Source of the DNA: an uncultured Mollicutes bacterium
GTDB lineage: Bacteria; Bacillota_I; Bacilli_A; RFN20; CAG-288
NCBI GenBank assembly: GCA_900539865.1
Contig: UQDS01000006.1
Span: 24,300 to 88,299, forward strand
Direction: 5' to 3'
Length of the DNA stretch: 64,000 nucleotides
Positions 44,215-53,966 of the stretch are shown here, piece by piece. Both the position numbers and the translations under genes were made by a program. Under the pieces are notes generated by a model that was given only the letters and a program-made list of their open reading frames with translations, was not told where the DNA came from and did no database searches. The number at the start of each line of letters is the position of its first letter. Within the stretch, counting starts at the first letter, position 1.

Positions 44215-45207
44215 ATGATCAGCAACGACGAAATAAAAATCTTGAATGTCGAGTTTAAAGAATTAGAAAAGAATATTAAGGCATATGATTGCATTATCAT
44301 CTATCGTCATCAATCTCCGGATTTCGATGCTTTAGGTTCGCAAATGGGTCTTTACACCTGGATTAAGGAAAATTTCCCTGGTAAAGAAGTTCACTATGTA
44401 GGAGACAATCATCCGGATTTAATGCCTGATCTTTTCCCTTATCCAGAAACTTTAGATGAAACTGTTTATGCTAAAAAGCATTTGGCCATCACGTGTGATG
44501 TTTCCAATATTTCTCGCATTGCTGAAAATCACCTCGATCGTGCTGATAAGGTGATCAAAGTTGACCATCATCCATTACCTGCCCAAGAAGGAGAAGGTTA
44601 TGGCGATTATTTGATCGTTCATCCGGACCGTCCGGCAGCAAGTGAACTTATTGCTTTGTTTTTGTTATCCCGCAGCAAAAAATACTTTATCAGTAAAGAA
44701 GCTGCGAGTTATCTTTATTGTGGTATTGTTGGCGATACTGGAAAATTCAGCTACCAAGATACAGACGGAGCTACTTTCCGCGTCGCTGGGGATTTGGTAG
44801 AGTGTGGTGTCAATGTCAGCGACATCACGTTCCAAATGTATCGTTTAGATCAAAGACAAATCGCCATCATGAAAGAGTGCTTAAACAATTACAAGATCAA
44901 CGACAAAGGCACTTGTTATTATGTTTTCACAAAAGAGCAGATGGAAAAGTTGAATATGACAGTTGACCACGGTAACCTTCACATCAATATTTTCCGTAAT
45001 ATGAAAGGTGTGAGAGTCGTTGCATCCGTAACTTGGGATGAAGGAAAGAATCACTATCGTGTCTCCTTGCGTTCCGCTCACGTGCACGTTGCTCCAGCCG
45101 CTGTGAAGTTTGGTGGCGGCGGTCATGATTATGCCGCTGGTTGTCATATCGATTCTTTAGATGAATTACCTTCCTTGATTGAGACAATCGATTCCTTAGA
45201 AGAATAA
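44215..45207 (+). CDS. DHH-family phosphoesterase (NrnA-like oligoribonuclease/pAp phosphatase)
   Basis: A 330-residue cytosolic enzyme with DHH and DHHA1 domains. The metal-binding motifs are 'RHQSPDFDALGS', 'TCDVSNISRI', the DHH triad in 'KVDHHPLP' and 'YCGIVGDTGKFSYQDT'; the C-terminal substrate loop is 'KFGGGGHDYAAGC'. Such proteins degrade nanoRNA and 3'-phosphoadenosine 5'-phosphate. The family also includes c-di-AMP phosphodiesterases, so the substrate is not fixed. ATG 44215 is chosen because AAAGAGGT precedes it; an earlier ATG at 44197 would leave no room for a site. It is a single-gene unit with its own promoter and terminator. Confidence 0.9.
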   Translation: MISNDEIKILNVEFKELEKNIKAYDCIIIYRHQSPDFDALGSQMGLYTWIKENFPGKEVHYVGDNHPDLMPDLFPYPETLDETVYAKKHLAITCDVSNISRIAENHLDRADKVIKVDHHPLPAQEGEGYGDYLIVHPDRPAASELIALFLLSRSKKYFISKEAASYLYCGIVGDTGKFSYQDTDGATFRVAGDLVECGVNVSDITFQMYRLDQRQIAIMKECLNNYKINDKGTCYYVFTKEQMEKLNMTVDHGNLHINIFRNMKGVRVVASVTWDEGKNHYRVSLRSAHVHVAPAAVKFGGGGHDYAAGCHIDSLDELPSLIETIDSLEE

Positions 45208-45216
45208 GAAACAATG

Positions 45217-45261
45217 AAAAAGTACCCAAAAACCTAGGAAATAGGAAAGGGTACTTTTTTT
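45217..45261 (+). terminator. Terminator of the DHH gene
   Basis: Stem AAAAAGTACCC / GGGTACTTTTT (45217-45227 and 45249-45259) around an inner CCTA/TAGG pairing, then T. Confidence 0.85.
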
Positions 45262-45267
45262 GAAGTA

Positions 45268-45712
45268 ACAATCTTGGTTAAATCATTGATGCAAAATCTA
45301 TATTTTCCATCAAATTTATCATTAGCTTCATTCGAAATTTGAGTGATATCTAGTTTAATTTTATAGAGGCATTTTCTTTAATTGCCTTTAAGTTTGTATA
45401 TTATTTCAAAAGGAAAAATAAACTCACTATCTTTGATAACTAATTTATAAAATTGAAAAGTGTATTTCAAATCATTTTTCAAAAACTGTGGAAACTTTGT
45501 CTAATTATTTGTAAATTTTCATGGCAACATCAGAGGAACCATTATAACATCTATCATTTCTAGATGTCTTACGTTATTGCGTGTCTATAATCTCGATAGT
45601 TACTGAGTTATAATTTGCTACATAATCTGATAGATCACTATATGGTCGGTCCTGTTTCATTCTTTATCTGCGCTTTAAATTTTTATTCTCATGAATAGAG
45701 AAAGAATGAAAT
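45268..45712. other. 445-base gap without a gene
   Basis: The stretch is AT-rich and has stops in all frames. On the minus strand a short open piece (45508-45573) reads somewhat like a decayed SEC-C zinc motif (RNDRCYNGS), flanked by stops, so it may be a relic. A weak hairpin TTCTC/GAGAA (45686-45702) with T-rich flank may end the lipoprotein transcript. Confidence 0.35.
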
Positions 45713-46552
45713 CTAACGATCTGAATCCAGCGGAAGGGAGATAGATTCAATCAGGACATTATCTTGATATTTTGCTTTGGTAAAAACTGCATTTAATTCA
45801 AAGTTAATGAGTTCTTTTATATTTCCTTTTTTGTTTTCGTTACCAACGAATAAAAGAGAAACAATGTCGGTATTATTTGTTAAATTGTTGTTGAGATCAA
45901 CAAAAGAAAATGATTTAGAATCATCAACGATTAAGACACAAGTATCGGTGCTTTTTTCATCAGGAAAAAGAGAAGGCAAATACTCTATGTCATCTTTATA
46001 AAGTGTGAAATCACTTGTGAAGGAATAATAAGGAAAAACACCTGCTTTTTGAATTGTCGCCTTTGCTGGGTTTAGTATTTGCACTTTCGTATCAACGGTA
46101 TGTTTTTGCATCAGCGAAGCAAACTCTTCATTTGTCATCACTTCATTTTCAATATCATCATATCGCTTGACGATTTTGCCATTTTTATAAAATAATAGAG
46201 CGCTTTGGCTCAAAGCGGGTTTATCGATATTGAGATCTAAATAAGAGGAAAGCAATGTGTAGGGAAAAACGATTTGATACTTTTTGATATATGCCTTTAA
46301 TATATTGGGAAAATCAGAACAAGTAGAGCAGCCTTGCGCATAGACAAAAAGAGGAAAACTTGCCTTGTTTTTTATCAGATATTCCAATTGTTCACTTCCG
46401 ACCCAATTGGTGAGATAATGCTCTTTGTCTGCCATCTTGTAAACGCTGTTTTCATAATGAAAAACAGGGATGAGAGAAGAATTTGATCCTCCTTTTACCA
46501 CACAAGAAGAGAGAAGCAGAGGAAGGAAGAAAAGTACATTTCTCAATTTCAT
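45713..46552 (-). CDS. Lipoprotein with thioredoxin-like fold
   Basis: A 279-residue lipoprotein: the signal MKLRNVLFFLPLLLSSCVV has the lipobox LSSC (Cys17). A thioredoxin-like domain (about 45-150) carries the active-site-like CxxC in 'VYAQGCSTCSDFPN' and a typical 'ALLFYKNGKIV' strand, but no cis-Pro motif is certain. The C-terminal 120 residues are beta-rich and unknown. It starts at ATGA overlapping the end of the upstream thioredoxin-like lipoprotein, so the two are a pair, probably handling thiols outside the membrane. Confidence 0.75.
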   Translation of the reverse strand: MKLRNVLFFLPLLLSSCVVKGGSNSSLIPVFHYENSVYKMADKEHYLTNWVGSEQLEYLIKNKASFPLFVYAQGCSTCSDFPNILKAYIKKYQIVFPYTLLSSYLDLNIDKPALSQSALLFYKNGKIVKRYDDIENEVMTNEEFASLMQKHTVDTKVQILNPAKATIQKAGVFPYYSFTSDFTLYKDDIEYLPSLFPDEKSTDTCVLIVDDSKSFSFVDLNNNLTNNTDIVSLLFVGNENKKGNIKELINFELNAVFTKAKYQDNVLIESISLPLDSDR

Positions 46553-47691
46553 AAAAGAACCTCTTTTAAGAAAGCAAAGGAGAGCTCATCATCCATTTTT
46601 TGTCTTTTTTGGTTCAATTCTTTTTTTGCTTTTTGGTAGTCTGACGCTAAAGGATCATCTGCTTTTACTTTGGTGTCGGACTTTAAAGAAAGAATTTCTT
46701 CGTGGAACGCTTTTGAATAGGAAAGTGTCATATCGTTATTGACTTTGATATCTAAAGCATTGGAATAAACACAAAGACGATAGGAGTCATCATCGAAGGA
46801 AATGATGCTGGGGACAAATCCAGAAAGGTTATTATATTCATCTAATTTTGCATAATCAGAAAGGTGATATTGTTGAGAAAAATCAGACCAAAGCGTAGAG
46901 ACAAATTGATGGATTGTTTCATCGTCATGGCGTTTTCCGACCATATAACCTTCGGTTTCATAATAATAAATTTTCTCATCCGGATATTGTTTTATAAATT
47001 TATCTAAAACACGAGTTTTAAAATCAATACAGTCTGGACATCTTCTCCAAGTGAAAAGTATGGTCTTCTTTTCCGGGGTAGCAATCAATGCATCTAAATT
47101 TTTAGTAGAAAAACCAAAGGTGTCCAGCTTTTTCGTTTCCTCAAATTCTTCGGACGCGTTGACCAAGTAATTCTTTTCATTTACTTCATCATAGGTCAAA
47201 TCGTTTAGCATGTAAAAATTTGAAAGAGACGTATAAGCGTTCATAACATTTTCAAGCTGATCGTATTCTACTGCAGAATTTAAATACGCATCGACAAGTT
47301 TACCATCTCGATAGAAAAGGAATGCAGGATAGCCACCCAATTTGGGATACATGTTGGCATATTTCCCGGTGCGGTTAGATTCGTCGCTATAGGCTTCCTT
47401 ATAGTAGTGAGAATCCACTTCATAAATAATCGCTTTATATTTTTGAATATAAGTTTGAAGATTGATAAAAGTTCTTTCACAATAGCCGCAGCCTTCCATT
47501 GAGACAAATACAGCACAAGATTCAAAACGTGTTGCGTTCTGGAACTGACTGGCAGAAGACAAAGATATCGTCGACTGAACATTGATATGACGAGACAATA
47601 AAACTTTTGGAGTTTCGCTAGAACAGGAGGTTGTCGTGCAAACAAAAGGGAGGATAAAACTCATGATCAAATTTGCTTTCTTCTTTTTCAT
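46549..47691 (-). CDS. Lipoprotein with two thioredoxin-like domains
   Basis: A 380-residue exported protein. The N-terminus is lysine-rich and hydrophobic, ending in a lipobox-like TTSC (Cys23). The first thioredoxin-like domain (about 50-165) has CGYC in 'VSMEGCGYCERTF' and 'GGYPAFLFYRDGKLV', with a cis-Pro type GYP. The second (about 200-310) has CPDC in 'FTWRRCPDCIDFKTRV' and 'SGFVPSIISFDD'. It may reduce or isomerise disulfides of surface proteins. AAAGGAGG precedes the ATG. It lies 51 bases after ackA on the same strand. Confidence 0.78.
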   Translation of the reverse strand: MKKKKANLIMSFILPFVCTTTSCSSETPKVLLSRHINVQSTISLSSASQFQNATRFESCAVFVSMEGCGYCERTFINLQTYIQKYKAIIYEVDSHYYKEAYSDESNRTGKYANMYPKLGGYPAFLFYRDGKLVDAYLNSAVEYDQLENVMNAYTSLSNFYMLNDLTYDEVNEKNYLVNASEEFEETKKLDTFGFSTKNLDALIATPEKKTILFTWRRCPDCIDFKTRVLDKFIKQYPDEKIYYYETEGYMVGKRHDDETIHQFVSTLWSDFSQQYHLSDYAKLDEYNNLSGFVPSIISFDDDSYRLCVYSNALDIKVNNDMTLSYSKAFHEEILSLKSDTKVKADDPLASDYQKAKKELNQKRQKMDDELSFAFLKEVLL

Positions 47692-47742
47692 GGCTTTATC
47701 CTCCTTTTAAATTCATTGGTTAAAAAAGTTGAATCTTTACAA

Positions 47743-48993
47743 TTAAAGTTTGAGAATGCGTGCAGTATCTAAAGCGATCATCAACTCTTCGTCAGTCGGA
47801 AGAACTAAGACAGGGATCTTGGAATCCGGCGTGGAAATGAATCCTTCTTTACCAAGTCTTGTTTCATTGTTGAGTTTTTCATCGATTTTAATACCGAGAG
47901 CTTCTTCGACAAGTTTGAAAGTCTCCATACGATACAAAGGAGCGTTTTCAAAAACGCCGGCAGAACAAATGATCATATCGCAAGAACCTAACTTACCATA
48001 ATACATCATGATGTACTCAGCAATCTTGTTGCAATACATATCGATGGCGAGTTTGCACTTCTCATCGCCCTTATAATAACCATCTTCTACATCACGTGTA
48101 TCATTACTCAATCCGGTGATACCTAAAAGGCCGGATTTGGAATTGTATTCCTGATAGATTTCATCCACGCTCTTACCTGTGCAAGAACAAAGATAAGGCA
48201 TACAAGAAGCGTCGATATCGCCTGTTCTTGTACCCATCATAACACCGGCAAGCGGGGTGAGACCCATGGAAGTGGCGATGCACTTTCCATCCTTGACTGC
48301 GGAGCAAGAGGCACCAGAGCCAATATGTAAAGTGATAATGTTAGAATGCTCTTTGCCATTGAGGTAATCTTCAATAGCAACTTCAGAAAGATATTTATGA
48401 GATGTACCATGCGCACCATATCTTCTAACAGCGTATTTTTCGTAGTATTCATAAGGGAGAGCATACATGAATTCTCTCGGCTCCATGCTCTGGTGGAACG
48501 CTGTGTCAAAGACCGCGACTTCACCGACTTCTGGCAAAGCTTTCTTAAAGGCGTTGAAACAAGTTAAGTGAGCTTCGGCGTGAAGAGGATCGAGGGGAAT
48601 GAGTTCTTCGATTCTATCGTAAGTGTACTGATCAAAAATATGAGAGTCAGAGAAGTATTTTCCGCCTTGAACAACACGGTTTCCAACGCCGTTGATTTCC
48701 TTTAAATCTTTGACGATACCGAATTTGATCAAACCGTTGAGAAGCAATTGAACGGCTTCGTCATGATTTTTGACGGGAAGGACTTCTGTGTTTTTAAAGC
48801 CATCGGGTTTCTTGAGAGTGAAAATCGCATCTTCATGACCGATTCTTTCGACGATACCCGAAGTGAGAACTTGAAGATATTTTGCTTTCTCTCTCAATGT
48901 TTTCGCGTCGCTGGCTTTTGCATCCATCTCATAAAGCTTGAACTTCAAAGAAGAGGAACCAGCATTGACACACATAATTTTGTAAGTAGACAT
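47743..48993 (-). CDS. ackA: Acetate kinase
   Basis: A 416-residue cytosolic enzyme that makes ATP and acetate from acetyl phosphate in fermentation. Family marks are 'MCVNAGSSSLKFKLYEM' at the N-terminus, 'VAVFDTAFHQSM' (catalytic Asp) and 'RRYGAHGTSHKYLS', plus 'MGTRTGDIDASCMPYL' and 'IICSAGVFENAP'. The length is close to the usual 400. No phosphotransacetylase is in the window. Its start has AAAGGAG upstream (minus strand). Confidence 0.97.
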   Translation of the reverse strand: MSTYKIMCVNAGSSSLKFKLYEMDAKASDAKTLREKAKYLQVLTSGIVERIGHEDAIFTLKKPDGFKNTEVLPVKNHDEAVQLLLNGLIKFGIVKDLKEINGVGNRVVQGGKYFSDSHIFDQYTYDRIEELIPLDPLHAEAHLTCFNAFKKALPEVGEVAVFDTAFHQSMEPREFMYALPYEYYEKYAVRRYGAHGTSHKYLSEVAIEDYLNGKEHSNIITLHIGSGASCSAVKDGKCIATSMGLTPLAGVMMGTRTGDIDASCMPYLCSCTGKSVDEIYQEYNSKSGLLGITGLSNDTRDVEDGYYKGDEKCKLAIDMYCNKIAEYIMMYYGKLGSCDMIICSAGVFENAPLYRMETFKLVEEALGIKIDEKLNNETRLGKEGFISTPDSKIPVLVLPTDEELMIALDTARILKL

Positions 48994-49024
48994 GATGTAT
49001 TCTCCTTTTATACTGCATTTATAA

Positions 49025-49053
49025 ATTATAATTATTTTAATTAAGTTTTACAA
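49025..49053 (-). promoter_or_regulatory. Promoter of ackA
   Basis: Minus strand TTGTAA (49053-49048) and TATAAT (49030-49025), 17 bases apart. Confidence 0.7.
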
Positions 49054-49088
49054 ATCAATTATATATGTTTATGCAATTTTCAAAATTA

Positions 49089-49097
49089 TGATATAAT
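49089..49097 (+). promoter_or_regulatory. Extended -10 of glgB
   Basis: TGATATAAT at 49089-49097, no clear -35, 24 bases before the glgB ATG. Confidence 0.6.
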
Positions 49098-49121
49098 TTC
49101 AAAATAGGAGGCAACTTACTT

Positions 49122-51029
49122 ATGGAAGACTACGTTTTTCTTGAGCAGTATCTCAATGGTCAACTTCCAGAAGCTTACCGTTATTTCGGCGCACATCATG
49201 TGAAAGAAAACGGTGAAGAAGGTTATTTGTTCCGCGTCTATGCTCCTTTGGCCAAGGAAATAGATTTAATTGGTGATTTCAATGACTGGGATTCCTTAAA
49301 AGGAAAAATGAATAAAGTCGACTTCCGTGGACTTTATGAATTGTTTGTTCCCGGTGCAAAAGAATTCCAAAAATATAAATTTCATATTTTAGGTTGTGAT
49401 GGTTATTGGAAAGATAAACAAGATCCATTCGCCTTTGCAAATGAAGCAGGTGCAAAGACCTGTTCTATCATCATCGATATCGAAAACATCCACTTTAACG
49501 ATGAAGAATTCGTTGCAAAACGCGATCGTAATTTCGATAAACCTGTGTCTATTTATGAATTCCATATGGGCACGTGGAAGAGAAAAGAAGATGGTAGTTA
49601 TTATACCTATAGCGAGTTAGCTGACATCATGATCCCTTACTTGACAAAGATGGGATATACGCATGTCGAAGCACTCCCTGTTACTTCTTATCCTAACGAT
49701 GCATCCTGGGGCTATCAGACATTAGGTTATTTTGCAATTGATTCTCGCTGGGGAAACGCATATGATTTTGCTTCCTTTGTGGAAAAGATGCACAAAGCTG
49801 GAATCGGTGTCATCATGGACTTTGTTCCGGTTCACTTCGCTTTAGATTCCCACGGCTTAGAACGCTTTGATGGCTCTTGTGTCTTTGAATACAGCAACGA
49901 GCACGAATTTTCTCAATGGGGTACAAAGAACTTTGATTTAGGAAAAGATCCTGTTCGCAGTTTCTTGATATCTTCTGTGTTCTATATGGCAAAGACATTC
50001 CATTTAGACGGTTTCCGTTTTGATGCGGTCAGCAATGTCATCTATTGGGATGGAAATGCGGACAAAGGCGAAAATTCCGGTGCGATAGAATTTGTCAAAC
50101 GCGTCAATGGATTTGTTCATACGCTATTGCCTGATGTGATGATGATTGCCGAAGATTCTTCTGCTTATGGTCATGTCACCAAAGGAATGTATTCAGAAGG
50201 TTTAGGCTTTGACTACAAATGGGATTTAGGCTGGATGAACGACACGCTGAAATATTATGCAAAAGATCCTGTTTACCGCAAGTATTGTCATAACCAGCTC
50301 ACCTTCTCAATGGCGTATTTCTACAGTGAAAACTTTGTCCTACCGCTCTCTCATGATGAAGTGGTTCACATGAAGGGAACGATTCTTAATAAGATGTGGG
50401 GCAATTATGACAACAAGTTTGCCAATGTGCGTAACCTTTATGCTTATCAATATGCTCATCCTGGTAAAAAACTTAACTTCATGGGCAATGAAATCGCCTC
50501 CTTTGATGAGTGGAAAGAATACGAAGTTTTGCCGTTTAACGTTCTTTCTTATCCAAAACACGCTGGTGTGCAGCGTTTGATCCGCGATTTGAACTTTATT
50601 TATCGCTCTCATCCGGCTATGTATAAAGGAGAATATGATCCTTCTTGCTTCGGATGGACAATGGCAGATAACGCGGACCAATCCGTTTATGTTTTCCGCC
50701 GTGAAAGTGAAGAAGAGTGCATGATTTTCATCTTTAACATGACACCTAACTTCTATTGGGATTACGATATCGGTGTTCCATATGAGGGAACCTATGAAGA
50801 GATTCTCAACACCGATAAAGCGATTTATGGCGGTTGGAATCAATACAATGGTTTGCCGTTGACGACACATGGTCAAAATGGTATACACAATCAAAAATAC
50901 AAGATCAAATTGAAGATTCCTTCTTTCGGTGCCATTTACCTTGTACACCGCAAAGAGAAAAAAGAAGATGAAACATTCGTCTTGATGAAAGACGGAACAA
51001 AGACGTTAGAAGTCCCTGGACTTAAATAG
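49122..51029 (+). CDS. glgB: 1,4-alpha-glucan (glycogen) branching enzyme
   Basis: A 635-residue GH13 enzyme that adds alpha-1,6 branches to glycogen. An N-terminal carbohydrate-binding domain (about 20-120, 'LIGDFNDWD') is followed by the barrel: 'YEFHMGTWKR', 'GVIMDFVPVHFA', nucleophile Asp in 'DGFRFDAVSN', acid/base Glu in 'MMIAEDSSA' and 'LPLSHDEVVH'. The C-terminal beta domain has 'GAIYLV'. AGGAGG precedes the ATG. A terminator-like hairpin lies in the gap before glgP. Branch points made here are later removed by phosphorolysis and debranching. Confidence 0.95.
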   Translation: MEDYVFLEQYLNGQLPEAYRYFGAHHVKENGEEGYLFRVYAPLAKEIDLIGDFNDWDSLKGKMNKVDFRGLYELFVPGAKEFQKYKFHILGCDGYWKDKQDPFAFANEAGAKTCSIIIDIENIHFNDEEFVAKRDRNFDKPVSIYEFHMGTWKRKEDGSYYTYSELADIMIPYLTKMGYTHVEALPVTSYPNDASWGYQTLGYFAIDSRWGNAYDFASFVEKMHKAGIGVIMDFVPVHFALDSHGLERFDGSCVFEYSNEHEFSQWGTKNFDLGKDPVRSFLISSVFYMAKTFHLDGFRFDAVSNVIYWDGNADKGENSGAIEFVKRVNGFVHTLLPDVMMIAEDSSAYGHVTKGMYSEGLGFDYKWDLGWMNDTLKYYAKDPVYRKYCHNQLTFSMAYFYSENFVLPLSHDEVVHMKGTILNKMWGNYDNKFANVRNLYAYQYAHPGKKLNFMGNEIASFDEWKEYEVLPFNVLSYPKHAGVQRLIRDLNFIYRSHPAMYKGEYDPSCFGWTMADNADQSVYVFRRESEEECMIFIFNMTPNFYWDYDIGVPYEGTYEEILNTDKAIYGGWNQYNGLPLTTHGQNGIHNQKYKIKLKIPSFGAIYLVHRKEKKEDETFVLMKDGTKTLEVPGLK

Positions 51030-51058
51030 ATAAATTTTATCAGCGAAGAAATGCGAAA

Positions 51059-51126
51059 TTGGAAACCGTTTCTTCAACCTTCTGTTCGTCCATAACTTTT
51101 ATGGATTGTTTTTACTAGGTTTCCAA
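51059..51126 (+). promoter_or_regulatory. Structured glgB-glgP intergenic leader with terminator-like hairpin
   Basis: TTGGAAACC (51059-51067) pairs with GGTTTCCAA (51118-51126), 9 bp, directly before the AAGGAG ribosome site of glgP. Inside lies a perfect hairpin TCCATAA / TTATGGA (51089-51095 and 51099-51105) followed by TTGTTTTT, a probable terminator or attenuator. GAAAC-C-GTTTC (51062-51072) is also a LacI-operator-like palindrome. Confidence 0.55.
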
Positions 51127-51140
51127 AAAGGAGAAAACAA

Positions 51141-53570
51141 ATGTTTGAATTTAAGAAGAGTCCGACATTCAAAGAAGATTTCAAAAATACTTTTTCTGTC
51201 CGCTGTGTTGAAAAATATTCTCGTGATCCGAAAGATCTCGATTATGCCGAACTTTATGATGTCTTAGGCACTATGACAAGAGATTACGCCAATGTTTTAG
51301 GCAAGAAGTGCAAAGAAGAAACTATCAAAGACAACGATAAACAATTGATCTATTTCTCGATGGAATTTTTAATCGGTCGTCTTCTTTCTACTAACCTTTA
51401 CAATTTAGATGTCTTAAACGACGTCGCGGAAGCATTGAAAGAAATGGGCGTAGATTACGACATTTTAAAGACAAAAGAACCCGATGCCGGTTTAGGAAAC
51501 GGCGGCTTAGGAAGACTTGCCGCTTGCTTCCTTGATTCCATTGCTAGCCTTGGCCTTCCCGGTCATGGAAACTGCATCCGTTATGAATATGGCTTCTTCC
51601 ATCAGCGCATTCGCGATGGTAAGCAGATGGAATTCCCTGACACCTGGTTACAAGAAGGATTCCCTTGGGAAATCAGAAAACCAAACGATTCCGTCATCGT
51701 TCGTTTCTATGGCAATCCTGAAACTTATCGCGATCCTTTAACTGGTGAAATCCGTTGGAGAACGACAAACTCTTACGCGGTTCGCGCTGTACCTTATGAT
51801 GTTCCGGTCATTGGATATAAGAACAATATCGTCAACACCTTACGTCTCTGGTATGCAGAACCCTGCGAAGAAGCACTTCCGAAAGCGACAGACTTCAACG
51901 CCTATCTTAAATTTATCCGCGATATCACTCACGGACTTTATCCAGACGATTCTACCGAAGAAGGTAAGCTTTTACGTCTCCGTCAGCAATATTTCTTAGT
52001 CTCTTCTGGTATTCAGTTTGCTGTCAACCGCGAAAAGAAGCTTTACGGTAATTTGGATCACCTTTATGAACATTATGTCTTCCAATTAAATGACACACAC
52101 CCCATCATGTCGATTCCGGAACTCATGAGAATCCTCATGGATGAAAATGGATATGGTTGGGATGAAGCATATGAAATAGTCAGCAAGTGCTTTGCTTTCA
52201 CCAATCACACCGTTATGCCGGAAGCTTTAGAAAAGTGGCCTTGCCGTTATCTCGCTTCTGTTGCTCCTCGTGTTTACATGATCATCGAAGAAATCAACAG
52301 AAGAACATTACAAAAGATGAGAGAAGACAGACTCACCGATGCGCAAATTCAAAATTGTCTTGTCATCTCCGATGGCAATGTCAACATGTGTCAATTAGCG
52401 ATTCATGTCGCAACAAGTGTCAACGGTGTTGCTAATCTCCACACAGAAATTCTTAAAGCGCAGACATTCAAAGATCTTTACAATTATTATCCTTCGAAGT
52501 TCAACAATAAGACAAACGGTATCAGCCATAGAAGATTCTTGCTTGTCGCTAACCCGAACTTGAGCAATTATATCTCCTCTTTAATCGGAGATGACTTTAT
52601 CCGCGAACCGGAAAAACTCAGAGATCTCTTACCTTACTGCGATGGAAATCATCCTGAAATTTATCAGAAGATCAACGAGATTAAAAAGCAGAACAAGCTT
52701 CGCGCTGTCAACTTGATCAAAGAAGCATCGGGAATCACGGTTGATCCTGACTCGATCTTCGACACACAAATCAAGAGACTTCACGCTTATAAGAGACAGC
52801 TTTTAAACGTCTTCCATATCATCTATCGTTACTTGGATTTGAAAGCCAACCCCAATAAGAAAATCTATCCGCACACCTATATCTTTGGCGCTAAGGCTGC
52901 TCCTTCCTATTACTACGCTAAGAAGATTATCGAATTGATCTTAGCTGTGAGTAAGAAGATTGAAGAAGATGAACATGTCAGTAAATATATGAAAGTTGTT
53001 TTCTTAGAAAATTATGATGTTTCTAAGGCAGAAGTAATTATTCCTGCATCTGATATATCTGAACAGATTTCTTTGGCTGGCAAAGAGGCTTCTGGTACTT
53101 CCAATATGAAATTCATGATGAATGGCGCACTTACCTTAGGAACTTTGGACGGTGCAAATGTGGAAATCAGCAATTTTGTCGGTCAGGATAATTGTGTCAT
53201 CTTCGGTATGAAAGAAGAAGAGGTCAAAAAACTGAAATACAACAATTCCTATAATCCGTTTGATGTCTATAACAGCGACATGCGTGTCAAGATGGTGATG
53301 AACTCCCTCTTAGACGGAACCTTCTCTTCTGACCGTGAACAATTCAGAGCAATCTACGATGAAATTCTCTATCGCAATGATGAATTCATGGTCTTGAAAG
53401 ACTTCGCCTCTTATTGTGAAGCTTGCGATAAGATCGAAGAACAATATCTCGATCGCGAGACTTGGGGAAAGAAGTGCTTAGCTAACATTGCTAACTCCGG
53501 TTGGTTCTCTTCCGATCGTACCATTTCGGAATACAACCGCGATATTTGGCACCTGAAGAAGATTCATTAA
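51141..53570 (+). CDS. glgP: Glycogen phosphorylase
   Basis: An 809-residue PLP enzyme that releases glucose-1-phosphate from glycogen ends. Marks are 'YFSMEFLIGRLL', 'GLGNGGLGRLAACFLDS', 'TNHTVMPEALEKW', 'FDTQIKRLHAYKRQLLN' and the PLP lysine in 'ASGTSNMKFMMNGALT'. The length is typical (about 800). The ATG follows AAAAAGGAG. It is the second gene of the glycogen pair; glgC and glgA are not in this window. A small helical protein starts directly at its stop. Confidence 0.97.
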   Translation: MFEFKKSPTFKEDFKNTFSVRCVEKYSRDPKDLDYAELYDVLGTMTRDYANVLGKKCKEETIKDNDKQLIYFSMEFLIGRLLSTNLYNLDVLNDVAEALKEMGVDYDILKTKEPDAGLGNGGLGRLAACFLDSIASLGLPGHGNCIRYEYGFFHQRIRDGKQMEFPDTWLQEGFPWEIRKPNDSVIVRFYGNPETYRDPLTGEIRWRTTNSYAVRAVPYDVPVIGYKNNIVNTLRLWYAEPCEEALPKATDFNAYLKFIRDITHGLYPDDSTEEGKLLRLRQQYFLVSSGIQFAVNREKKLYGNLDHLYEHYVFQLNDTHPIMSIPELMRILMDENGYGWDEAYEIVSKCFAFTNHTVMPEALEKWPCRYLASVAPRVYMIIEEINRRTLQKMREDRLTDAQIQNCLVISDGNVNMCQLAIHVATSVNGVANLHTEILKAQTFKDLYNYYPSKFNNKTNGISHRRFLLVANPNLSNYISSLIGDDFIREPEKLRDLLPYCDGNHPEIYQKINEIKKQNKLRAVNLIKEASGITVDPDSIFDTQIKRLHAYKRQLLNVFHIIYRYLDLKANPNKKIYPHTYIFGAKAAPSYYYAKKIIELILAVSKKIEEDEHVSKYMKVVFLENYDVSKAEVIIPASDISEQISLAGKEASGTSNMKFMMNGALTLGTLDGANVEISNFVGQDNCVIFGMKEEEVKKLKYNNSYNPFDVYNSDMRVKMVMNSLLDGTFSSDREQFRAIYDEILYRNDEFMVLKDFASYCEACDKIEEQYLDRETWGKKCLANIANSGWFSSDRTISEYNRDIWHLKKIH

Positions 53571-53939
53571 ATGGAAAAGGATCTCACTTTAGCGTTGAAA
53601 CAATTCAAAGAGAATCATCCTGCATCACCGACATCCGATGATGAAATCGAAACCTATTTGCACTTAGCAAAACTTGCAAAGAAAGTAAAAGATAATCAGC
53701 CATATGAGGAAGAACTTTCTCTTTGTTTAGATCACTATATCCGTTATTTTTCCGTATTTGATTCGATTTCAATCTCATCTTACAATTTAAAGACAAACGA
53801 AGATCTCGATAAGAAAAAAGCGATCTTGTCCGCGATAGAAAGCTTTGCTTCCTATACGCGAAAAGATACTCAATCCATTTCCGCATTGATCTGCTCTTAT
53901 CGTTATCTTCTGACTTTATGCGAGTTGACTTTAAGATGA
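53571..53939 (+). CDS. Small helical protein, 122 residues, next to glgP
   Basis: No family is recognised. It begins in the base after the glgP stop, with a ribosome site expected within glgP, so it is co-translated. The protein is helical, with no signal peptide or membrane helix, and has a repeated 'Y.xxL' pattern. It may bind or regulate the phosphorylase, which is inference from position only. Confidence 0.65.
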   Translation: MEKDLTLALKQFKENHPASPTSDDEIETYLHLAKLAKKVKDNQPYEEELSLCLDHYIRYFSVFDSISISSYNLKTNEDLDKKKAILSAIESFASYTRKDTQSISALICSYRYLLTLCELTLR

Positions 53940-53966
53940 ATTGCGCCGCGTTTCATGCGGTTCTAC

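Noticed and set aside
45508..45573. Minus-strand piece resembling a SEC-C zinc motif
   Set aside because: Only 22 codons between stops, with just one of the metal-binding cysteines; too little to call a pseudogene.
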